A DNA stretch of 7,800 bases, taken from the NCBI GenBank assembly GCA_002504845.1, contig DATW01000032.1, positions 1 to 7,800 of the forward strand, in the 5' to 3' direction. Source of the stretch: Euryarchaeota archaeon UBA250. Its GTDB lineage: Archaea; Thermoplasmatota; Poseidoniia; Poseidoniales; Thalassarchaeaceae. Shown one piece after another: positions 1 through 5,650 of this stretch. Positions within the stretch are counted from its first letter, which is position 1, and each line of letters starts with the position of its first letter. The notes beneath the pieces were generated by a model. That model was not told the origin of the DNA. It did not search any database and was given only the letters and a program-made list of their open reading frames with translations. A program made the position numbers and the translations under genes.

Positions 1-1
1 C

Positions 2-784
2 GTCGATCTCCCAGATAGGGACAACATCCGAGACCCCATGCTCGAAAAGTGCTTGAAACTCAATCTCAAAGGCTCCATACTTCTCAGTCAAAATGGAATC
101 AACTTCTTTCTCGCAGGCACACAACTCTCAGTTGATGCCTTTCTTCAGTATCTGGAATTGGATGAGCGATTCATAGGGATAGATCTGAAAATAAGCTATA
201 CCGATTATCAACCATTCAGGAGGATGCTAGTCAAACGAAAGAAGGAGATCATATCATTGGGCCTGGATGATATCAGACCCTCTGATTTCACGGGTCCGCA
301 TATATCTCCAACCGAGTTCAAGCGCATGTTGGATGATGACGAAGATATTGTAGTCCTAGACACGAGAAACGATTATGAGACCCGAATAGGCTCATTCGAA
401 GGCGCCATAGATCTGGATATCCAGTCTTTCAGAAATTTCCCCGAAGCCATAGAAACATTGCCTGAGGAGTATAAATCGAAGACATTCGTGATGTATTGCA
501 CGGGCGGAATTCGATGTGAGAAAGCTTCAGCCGTTATGTTGAATGCTGGTTTTGAAGACGTGCGCCAGTTGGATGGGGGGATACTCGCATATCTGGAAGA
601 ACACGGCGAATCGCATTGGAATGGTGATTGCTTCGTCTTTGATCAGAGAGTCGCCGTGGACCATAATCTCCGCGAGTCCAAAGTCGAAATGTGTTTCAAA
701 TGTCGAGAACCATTATCACTAGATCAGCAGCAATCCGCCGACTACATCGTTGGGGAGCATTGTCCTTACTGCATCACAAAATGA
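2..784 (+). CDS. trhO: tRNA uridine(34) hydroxylase TrhO (UPF0176, rhodanese domain), 5'-truncated by window edge
   Basis: TrhO uses O2 to hydroxylate uridine 34 of certain tRNAs to 5-hydroxyuridine. The reading frame is open from base 2 with no stop, and the codons before the first ATG (position 38) already read as TrhO sequence (VDLPDRDNIRDP, leading into the LKGSILLSQNGIN block). The true start is therefore upstream of the window and the ATG at 38 is internal. Visible blocks, numbered from that Met: an N-terminal acylphosphatase-like region with LKGSILLSQNGIN (10-22) and QPFRRM (58-63), then a rhodanese domain with LDTRNDYE (107-114) and the active-site loop YCTGGIRCEKA, catalytic Cys154. 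The C-terminus has two CxxC pairs (CFKC near 219 and CPYC near 242), as usual in this family. It converges on the aldehyde dehydrogenase gene 22 bp away and is probably unrelated to the aromatic genes. Confidence 0.93.
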   Translation, partial: VDLPDRDNIRDPMLEKCLKLNLKGSILLSQNGINFFLAGTQLSVDAFLQYLELDERFIGIDLKISYTDYQPFRRMLVKRKKEIISLGLDDIRPSDFTGPHISPTEFKRMLDDDEDIVVLDTRNDYETRIGSFEGAIDLDIQSFRNFPEAIETLPEEYKSKTFVMYCTGGIRCEKASAVMLNAGFEDVRQLDGGILAYLEEHGESHWNGDCFVFDQRVAVDHNLRESKVEMCFKCREPLSLDQQQSADYIVGEHCPYCITK

Positions 785-795
785 TGCAACATCAT
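781..795 (-). terminator. Short hairpin between convergent trhO and aldehyde dehydrogenase genes
   Basis: ATGATG-CAA-CATCAT forms a perfect 6-bp inverted repeat with a 3-nt loop, overlapping the trhO stop codon. Read on the minus strand, downstream of the aldehyde dehydrogenase stop, the stem is followed directly by TTTTG, so it could be a weak terminator for that gene. The stem is short and AT-rich and the T run is only 4 nt, so chance is a real alternative. Confidence 0.22.
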
Positions 796-806
796 ACCCC
801 CAGCAA

Positions 807-2231
807 TCATTCAATGGGCTTCTGGATTGATTTGATTTCCAAAAATTCTTCAAAACCATGAACTCCAAGCTCTCGACCATTGCCCGATTTTTTGTACCCT
901 CCAAAGGGCGCACTGATATTGAACGGACCACCATTCACACTGACTTGACCAGTCCTCATCTTCTTGGCGAATGCGATGGCGCGATCGGTATCCTCTGACC
1001 AAACCCCTCCCGATAGCCCATATTCTGAGTCATTCGCAAGGGAAAGAGCCTCATCCTCTGAGGAATAGGATGCAATACAAAGCACTGGTCCAAAAATTTC
1101 CTCTTTCCAGATTTTCATATCTGGTTCAACATTCATGAATGCCGTGGGCTTGACGAAATACCCAGATTCGAGTCCTTCGATTAGATCTGATCCACCAGCT
1201 ACCAGAATAGCGCCCTCTTCAATACCGCTTCGTATGTAGCCAAGTACACTCTCTTGTTGGTTGGCCGATACCATCGGCCCGCATCTCGTTTTGGGATCCA
1301 TGGGATCCCCCGGCTTATACCCGTCAACTCGCTCAGCTATGATTGGAATGATATCTTTCAAGATCGATTCTGGAACGATAAGTCGAGTTAGTGCGGAGCA
1401 TGTCTGTCCAGAGTTTGCAAAGCACGCACCGATCGCGCTCTTCGCCGCTCTGATGCCGTTTCCATCTTCTAGGACGACGTTCGCACTCTTCCCTCCAAGT
1501 TCAAGCGTAACTCGTTTTACACTCTCAGCCGCCGCTTGAGAAACTCTCACACCAGCTGCTGTGGACCCTGTAAATGAGACCATGTCTACTTCTGGATGAG
1601 ATGCCAGATGCGACCCAACCGTGGACCCATACCCGCTTACCAGGTTGAAGACACCCTTCGGGAGACCTATTTCATCGAGCATCTCAGCAAGTATAAACGC
1701 ATTAAGAGGAGCTTCTTTTGATGGTTTTAGGACCATCGTGCATCCTGCTGCAATAGCCGGAGCTACCTTGCCAATTATCTGGTGTAGTGGGAAATTCCAA
1801 GGAGTGATGAATGCACAGACACCAATAGGCTCTCTGACTATTGTTGAGTTTCGTACTTCCTCCTCCCAATTGTACGATTCAAGCAATTTTGCATATGACC
1901 GTGTAACAACACGGGGAGTGCCAACCATGGCCATTTTCGAATATTCAATAGGTGTGCCAACTTCTTTTGTTATGAGTTCAGCCAATTCATTGGTACGAGT
2001 TTTGAAAGATTCTGAGAGGGAATTCAATACTCTGATTCTTTCTTCTATCGGAGAATTAGACCACCCTTCAAAAGCCTCTCTAGCAGCCAATACGGCTGTA
2101 TCTGCATCCTCTAAAGTACCCTCTGGAACACTTCCAATTATATCTCCCGTTGCTGGATTCTCTACGGATATCCGGCCTTCCCCTTTGGATTCAGTCCAAG
2201 AGCCCCCGATGTACAACATGTCTCTGTGCAT
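807..2231 (-). CDS. NAD(P)-dependent aldehyde dehydrogenase (ALDH superfamily)
   Basis: Oxidises an aldehyde to the carboxylic acid with NAD(P)+. The 474-aa length is typical of the family. Motifs from the ATG at 2231: TPWNFP with Asn146, LKPSKEAP with the cofactor-contacting Lys169, the SFTGST cofactor loop (219-224), LELGGKS with the general base Glu244, NSGQTCSA with the catalytic nucleophile Cys278, and EEIFGPV (377-383). All catalytic residues are present. A GTG eight codons upstream (2255) is possible, but the ATG at 2231 or the one at 2219 (just before the usual MLYIGG opening) fits the family better; no strong Shine-Dalgarno sequence decides. The substrate cannot be read from the sequence. 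Next to BoxB-like and crotonase genes, a semialdehyde from ring cleavage (the job of BoxD) is one inference; a generic aliphatic aldehyde is equally possible. Divergent from the PaaG-like gene, convergent with trhO. Confidence 0.93.
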   Translation of the reverse strand: MHRDMLYIGGSWTESKGEGRISVENPATGDIIGSVPEGTLEDADTAVLAAREAFEGWSNSPIEERIRVLNSLSESFKTRTNELAELITKEVGTPIEYSKMAMVGTPRVVTRSYAKLLESYNWEEEVRNSTIVREPIGVCAFITPWNFPLHQIIGKVAPAIAAGCTMVLKPSKEAPLNAFILAEMLDEIGLPKGVFNLVSGYGSTVGSHLASHPEVDMVSFTGSTAAGVRVSQAAAESVKRVTLELGGKSANVVLEDGNGIRAAKSAIGACFANSGQTCSALTRLIVPESILKDIIPIIAERVDGYKPGDPMDPKTRCGPMVSANQQESVLGYIRSGIEEGAILVAGGSDLIEGLESGYFVKPTAFMNVEPDMKIWKEEIFGPVLCIASYSSEDEALSLANDSEYGLSGGVWSEDTDRAIAFAKKMRTGQVSVNGGPFNISAPFGGYKKSGNGRELGVHGFEEFLEIKSIQKPIE

Positions 2232-2301
2232 AATGGACCCACGCCCGACAGTCACTTATCACATTCATGGAGTTCATACGTGTTGCCTTCTGTGGCTCAC
2301 C
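2232..2301. promoter_or_regulatory. Divergent intergenic region between aldehyde dehydrogenase and PaaG-like gene
   Basis: This 70-bp gap separates two divergently oriented start codons (2231 minus, 2302 plus), so it must hold at least part of both promoters. I see no clear TATA box, -35/-10 pair or operator. The TGTGATAAGTGAC stretch on the minus strand is not a recognised site. A plus-strand ATG at 2233 is in frame with the PaaG-like gene, so its N-terminus could be longer and the gap correspondingly smaller. Confidence 0.4.
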
Positions 2302-3087
2302 ATGGTTCTCTCAGTAGACCGCCCGAGCCAAAGAACTGCCCTAGTTACCCTTTCAGAGTCTGCATCGAAGGATACATTTTCTTCTGGTACAATAGAACAT
2401 CTGATCGATACAATAGACGGCCTAATCCAAGATGAAAACACTGATGCAGTGATACTCACGGGAACGGGGAGGTTTTTCTGTGCGGGTGGGCCAGTGGACA
2501 AGTTCGATGATGCGATTGACGATGGTTCGATTGGAGACGTGGTTGAGGCTATGACGGGCCACCTACATCCCCTACTCCTTCGCATAAGGAGATCTTCTAC
2601 GGTTTTCATAGGCGCGATTAACGGTGCTGCAGCAGGAGGTGGCCTAGGATTAGCACTCAGCATGGATTACAGGCTATGCGTACCAAATGCGAAACTTGCC
2701 GCCTCGTTTTTCAGACTCGGACTATCTCCAGACGGGGGCACGACCTGGCTCCTTCCAAGATTAGTAGGGCAACAAGCGGCAAGGAAATTCTTCTTCGAGA
2801 ACTCGGTATGGGACGGTTCGACAGCACAAGAGAAAGGTGCTGTGGACGAGGTTGTCAATGAGGACAAACTCATTCAAAGATCAATACAAGTTGCTGATAG
2901 ATGGGGCGCATGGTCTGAAAGTAGCAGGAGGGGCACCAAGCAACTTCTAGATGCTTCTTCAACAACTTTCTTTGAAACACAACTCGAATTTGAGCGTCAG
3001 TTGATGATCGCCTCCGCACTGACTCCAGATTTCAAAGAGGGAGTAAGGTCGTTTCTCGAGAAACGAGACCCGGATTTCAACCAATGA
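2302..3087 (+). CDS. Crotonase-family enoyl-CoA isomerase, PaaG-like
   Basis: A 261-aa crotonase-fold protein, the same length as E. coli PaaG (1,2-epoxyphenylacetyl-CoA isomerase, also a delta3-delta2 enoyl-CoA isomerase). Visible: the CoA/oxyanion-hole segments FFCAGG (58-63) and NGAAAGGGLGLALSMD (107-121). At the two catalytic Glu sites of true hydratases it has non-acidic residues (Gly115-Leu116 region and Phe136). Instead it has LSPDGGTTWLLPRLVG (141-156) with Asp144 at the place of the PaaG catalytic Asp. The C-terminus (FETQLEFERQ, then FKEGVRSFLEKRDPDF) also matches the PaaG ending. So isomerisation is more likely than hydration; the substrate could be an aromatic-ring epoxide or a beta,gamma-enoyl-CoA such as dehydroadipyl-CoA. 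The ATG at 2302 was chosen because it gives the usual family N-terminus; ATG 2233 would add 23 unusual residues. It faces the minus-strand operon and ends flush against the SemiSWEET gene. Confidence 0.88.
   Translation: MVLSVDRPSQRTALVTLSESASKDTFSSGTIEHLIDTIDGLIQDENTDAVILTGTGRFFCAGGPVDKFDDAIDDGSIGDVVEAMTGHLHPLLLRIRRSSTVFIGAINGAAAGGGLGLALSMDYRLCVPNAKLAASFFRLGLSPDGGTTWLLPRLVGQQAARKFFFENSVWDGSTAQEKGAVDEVVNEDKLIQRSIQVADRWGAWSESSRRGTKQLLDASSTTFFETQLEFERQLMIASALTPDFKEGVRSFLEKRDPDFNQ
3051..3064. repeat. 14-bp perfect palindrome near the end of the PaaG-like gene
   Basis: GTTTCTCGAGAAAC is its own reverse complement. It lies inside codons for the conserved SFLEKR segment, 21 bases before the stop codon, at the end where two genes converge. 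It may act as a small stem or a protein site, but it has no loop or T-tract and may be only a coding coincidence. Confidence 0.3.
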
Positions 3088-3090
3088 TCA
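3085..3090. other. Abutting convergent stop codons (TGA|TCA)
   Basis: The plus-strand PaaG-like gene stops with TGA at 3085-3087, and the minus-strand SemiSWEET gene stops with TGA read from 3090-3088. Together they form the palindrome TGATCA with no base between the two genes. Any transcript terminator for either gene must lie within the coding sequence of the other. Confidence 0.9.
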
Positions 3091-3360
3091 TGTTTGTGGA
3101 CGCCTCAATCGCAAGACGCCGACGATTATCGAGGAAATGCATGACAATGCTGCTAAATTAGCCAGGATAATCGAGGGAGACTCAACTAGAATACCATAGA
3201 TTAGCCAGGCAACTAATGCTGTTGCTACTAGACCGAAAGTTGGTATTGATATCCCTTCATGTCTTTTCAAAACCCAGACTTCTTTGATCTGTGGTATCCA
3301 TGCAATCACTCCAAGGATACCTGCGAACAGACCAATCAATTCAATCCACAGGGCGGCCAT
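3088..3360 (-). CDS. SemiSWEET / PQ-loop family small membrane transporter
   Basis: A 90-aa, three-helix membrane protein of the MtN3/SemiSWEET (PQ-loop) family. These act as homodimers in the cytoplasmic membrane and let small sugars pass by facilitated diffusion. Numbered from the ATG: helix 1 about 3-22, with the PQ motif in AWIPQIKEVW (20-29); basic loop VLKRHEGIS; helix 2 about 40-58 with WLIYG (52-56); helix 3 about 63-83 with a conserved-type Asn68 in LANLAAL. The length is normal for a SemiSWEET. A GTG three codons upstream (3369) is possible, but GGTGA five bases before the ATG at 3360 supports the ATG. It starts 1 nt past the SDR stop codon, so translation is probably coupled. Its place at the end of an aromatic/acyl-CoA gene run is odd; the real substrate is unknown. 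Confidence 0.85.
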   Translation of the reverse strand: MAALWIELIGLFAGILGVIAWIPQIKEVWVLKRHEGISIPTFGLVATALVAWLIYGILVESPSIILANLAALSCISSIIVGVLRLRRPQT

Positions 3361-3361
3361 T

Positions 3362-4132
3362 TCATTCACCAGGCCCTGGTATCACTCTTCCTTCCATTCC
3401 TCCTGAAACCTCAATCACCTGTCCAGAGATATGGCCGCTAGCCACATCTGAAAGGAGGAATGCCACTGCACCAGCAACATCTTCTGGAGATGCAAGCTTC
3501 TTCATCGACATCGTCCGCATTGCATTGCTGGCAATCTCCCGGTCGATACCTGATTCGACTTTTGAATCTGTGAGGGTCCAACCCGGAGCTACTGCATTTA
3601 CTCTGATCGAAGTCCCTGAAACATCGTTTTTGAGGGTGCGGAGAAGGCCACTCGTGATCGCGCCCTTCGCAGTTGCATAATCTGAGTGCCCCCTCTCTCC
3701 ATGAACCCCTGCTGTTGACCCAATTAGCACAAGACTACCTTTGCCACTAGTCACGGCACTCTTGAGAAAACCCTGCGCCGTCAAGACGGTAACTCCAAGA
3801 TTCGACTCAAGTGTAGAATTCCATCGATCTTCAGAGATTTCCCATACGGGCATAGGTTCAGGAGGGTACATTCCCGCGTTGGCGACGCAGCATTGCAACA
3901 ATCCGATTTCCTCTTCTATTTGGCTGAACATTTTGTCTACTTCATCCTTTTTTCTGAGGTCTGCATAGACAGCAATCCCATCTATTTCGCCAGCCAGACT
4001 TTCAGCCTCGGATCTTGAGGTGCGATAATGGACGATTACTTTGCTCCCCTGCCTTGCTAGATGCCGGCATATCGCTTGACCTATGCCGCCCGCTCCACCA
4101 GTCACTAGAACGGTCATCCCTTCCAAAGTCAT
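3362..4132 (-). CDS. Short-chain dehydrogenase/reductase, FabG-like classical SDR
   Basis: A 256-aa NAD(P)-dependent oxidoreductase with a Rossmann fold. From the ATG at 4132: cofactor motif TGGAGGIG (11-18), NAG (85-87), and the catalytic tetrad Asn111, Ser139 (in LIGSTAG), Tyr152 and Lys156 (YATAK). PGWTLTDS and the closing VIEVSGG are typical. HYRTSRSE after beta-strand 2 has Arg where NADP(H)-preferring members do. The length is normal. A GTG at 4141 would overlap the preceding stop codon in a GTGA arrangement and add three residues; either start is plausible, and both imply coupling to the 3-hydroxyacyl-CoA dehydrogenase gene. Role unknown. By position it could oxidise or reduce a hydroxyacyl-CoA or a ring-derived diol; FabG-type ketoacyl reduction is another option. 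Confidence 0.9.
   Translation of the reverse strand: MTLEGMTVLVTGGAGGIGQAICRHLARQGSKVIVHYRTSRSEAESLAGEIDGIAVYADLRKKDEVDKMFSQIEEEIGLLQCCVANAGMYPPEPMPVWEISEDRWNSTLESNLGVTVLTAQGFLKSAVTSGKGSLVLIGSTAGVHGERGHSDYATAKGAITSGLLRTLKNDVSGTSIRVNAVAPGWTLTDSKVESGIDREIASNAMRTMSMKKLASPEDVAGAVAFLLSDVASGHISGQVIEVSGGMEGRVIPGPGE
3366..3370 (-). promoter_or_regulatory. Ribosome binding site deciding the SemiSWEET start
   Basis: GGTGA on the minus strand, five bases before the ATG at 3360, matches part of the GGAGGTGA consensus and lies inside the last codons of the SDR gene. It overlaps the alternative GTG start, which argues for the ATG. Confidence 0.5.
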
Positions 4133-4137
4133 TAGAA

Positions 4138-5034
4138 TCACATACCAAGATCGTCTCTATCTCTCTTCTCGCCCGTATCCCATTCGTAGATTCCTCGTCC
4201 AGTCTTTCTCCCAAGGTCCCCTAATTCAACGAGTCGATTCAGCAGAGGATGCGGACGATACGAGTCGTCTTCGAAAGATTCCGCTAAACCGTTTAGAATA
4301 TCTCTTCGAACATCAAGGCCAACAAGATCTGAAAGCTCCAGCGGGCCCATCGGATGACGATATCCGAGCTTCATGGCTGTATCAATATCTGATGCTGAAG
4401 CAACACCTTCTGCAAGCATTCTAATCGCCTCATTTCCAAGCACTACTCCAAGACGGCTAGTCGCAAAACCAGGGACGTCATTCACTACGATGGAAGATTT
4501 ACCCATCTTATCAGCTGCATATTTTGCAATATCCAGCGTCCTCTCGGAGATTCCATCGTGACGTATAATCTCTACAAGTGGCATTAGGGGCACGGGATTG
4601 AAAAAGTGCATCCCAACAACTCTTTCCGGTTTCTGAGTCGATTTTGAGATTTCTTCCACACTTAGGCTGGAAGTGTTAGTCGCAAGAATGGTATCCTCTC
4701 TCGTCAAACGATCAAGAGATCTGAAAATATCACTTTTCAGATCCATTCTCTCCGGAACCGCTTCAATAACCAAATCACTTCTCATGGTAGCCTCTTCAAG
4801 GCTGGATGGAATAATATTCGTCCTCCACTCTTCAACCATATTTGCATCGTTTTTTCCTTTTTGAATGCCCTTTGCCCAGAACTCTTCGATACGAAGCATG
4901 CCCGCTTCAGCCCCTCCTGGTAGTGTATCGTGAAGCCGTACTTCCCAACCTATCTGGGAACAGACTTGAGCAATTCCAGCACCCATTGTGCCCGCGCCAA
5001 TCACTCCAACTACGCGTATCGGACCGTCACCCAT
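4138..5034 (-). CDS. 3-hydroxyacyl-CoA dehydrogenase (3-hydroxybutyryl-CoA dehydrogenase / PaaH type)
   Basis: NAD-dependent oxidation of an (S)-3-hydroxyacyl-CoA to the 3-ketoacyl-CoA, a beta-oxidation step. The 298-aa single-function length matches Hbd/PaaH rather than the FadB/FadJ fusions. Visible: dinucleotide fold VGVIGAGTMGAGIA (9-22) with Asp36 ending strand 2, IEAVPE (90-95), TNTSSLS (119-125) and GMHFFNPVPLMPLVEI (141-156) with the catalytic His143-Glu155 pair. These are followed by PGFATSR (188-194), GYRHPMGPLELSDLVGLD (224-241) and the C-terminal RKTGRGIYEW. Ser193 sits where mammalian enzymes have Asn, but many microbial homologues have the same. It is separated from the upstream 187-aa gene by 26 nt and overlaps or nearly touches the SDR gene. 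In this operon it could act on 3-hydroxyadipyl-CoA-like intermediates (inference). Confidence 0.94.
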   Translation of the reverse strand: MGDGPIRVVGVIGAGTMGAGIAQVCSQIGWEVRLHDTLPGGAEAGMLRIEEFWAKGIQKGKNDANMVEEWRTNIIPSSLEEATMRSDLVIEAVPERMDLKSDIFRSLDRLTREDTILATNTSSLSVEEISKSTQKPERVVGMHFFNPVPLMPLVEIIRHDGISERTLDIAKYAADKMGKSSIVVNDVPGFATSRLGVVLGNEAIRMLAEGVASASDIDTAMKLGYRHPMGPLELSDLVGLDVRRDILNGLAESFEDDSYRPHPLLNRLVELGDLGRKTGRGIYEWDTGEKRDRDDLGM

Positions 5035-5060
5035 GTGCTTGCAACACCGTGGCTAGGACT

Positions 5061-5624
5061 TCAGGCTTCTCGGCCATACTGTGCTATGGCCGCCTGAAAC
5101 AGACGTTGACGAGGTACATCGTGCTCAAGGAAGCACGTGAAGGGTGCTAAATCCTTAATCAGCTCGATGGTTCCAACATATGCCCCATAGATGAATGGAT
5201 CAGCTTTCTGGGTATCTGGGATATCGAAGCCTAGTAGCTTCAACCCCTTTCTTGTGTCTTGATCCCATATCGTATATGTGTGGCTGGTGAAATGCAGATA
5301 TGCCGATATCCTTCGAACGTCTTCTGTGATTATGTCATCTAGACTTTCTAACAGTAGGGTGTCTGGATATCTGATGGCTAGAAGAAAGAGTCTGAGCATC
5401 AAATCCTGATCTTGGTTCAATCTTCTGTGCTCAAGCCCCATCCAATCATCAATCATATCGAGCATATCGCTCGAGAGCGGCCTGTGAATCCTATACAGGA
5501 GCTCTTCATACATTTCTGGATTAGACTGAGGATCGTTGTGATATCTATCGAAGAGTTCTGGAACCCTTTCGAAGAAAGGCAAGAGTAAATCTCTGTCAAC
5601 ACTTAGGAGAGCATGAGTTTGCAT
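5061..5624 (-). CDS. Unrecognised 187-aa helical protein between boxB-like and dehydrogenase genes
   Basis: I do not recognise this protein. It appears soluble and mostly alpha-helical: no signal peptide, no membrane segment, and acidic/leucine-rich amphipathic stretches such as LLYRIHRPL (42-50) and MLRLFLLAIRYP (76-87). A distinctive block at 109-132 reads YLHFTSHTYTIWDQDTRKGL and then KLLG, followed by a C-terminus PRQRLFQAAIAQYG. That pattern (LHF, fpIWD, a basic helix, then a final R..D-like helix) faintly recalls HhH-GPD-type helical proteins, but I cannot confirm it and it is only a hunch. The frame runs back to an ATG at 5681 inside boxB, but the ATG at 5624 is preferred: AAGGTGG lies six bases before it and it starts 26 nt after the boxB stop. 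Its place in the operon suggests an accessory or assembly role for the oxygenase, or no relation at all. Confidence 0.8.
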   Translation of the reverse strand: MQTHALLSVDRDLLLPFFERVPELFDRYHNDPQSNPEMYEELLYRIHRPLSSDMLDMIDDWMGLEHRRLNQDQDLMLRLFLLAIRYPDTLLLESLDDIITEDVRRISAYLHFTSHTYTIWDQDTRKGLKLLGFDIPDTQKADPFIYGAYVGTIELIKDLAPFTCFLEHDVPRQRLFQAAIAQYGREA

Positions 5625-5630
5625 AATCAA

Positions 5631-5637
5631 CCACCTT
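5631..5637 (-). promoter_or_regulatory. Ribosome binding site deciding the start of the 187-aa gene
   Basis: AAGGTGG on the minus strand ends six bases before the ATG at 5624 and contains AGGTG of the GGAGGTGA consensus. It favours this start over the upstream ATG at 5681, which would overlap boxB by 31 nt. Confidence 0.55.
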
Positions 5638-5650
5638 CTCGAAGGGAGAG

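Noticed and set aside
1293..1309. Inverted/direct repeat GGGATCC-ATG-GGATCCC inside the aldehyde dehydrogenase
   Set aside because: It encodes the GDPMDP segment, a normal family motif; the repeat follows from the repeated Asp-Pro codons.
1621..2301. Very long plus-strand open frame running into the PaaG-like gene, suggesting a 488-residue fusion protein
   Set aside because: The first 227 codons are antisense to the aldehyde dehydrogenase, whose motifs are complete on the minus strand. The crotonase family N-terminus fits the ATG at 2302.
4453..4475. Loss of the expected Asn in the PGF motif of the 3-hydroxyacyl-CoA dehydrogenase (Ser193)
   Set aside because: Many functional microbial homologues have Ser here; the His143-Glu155 pair is intact.
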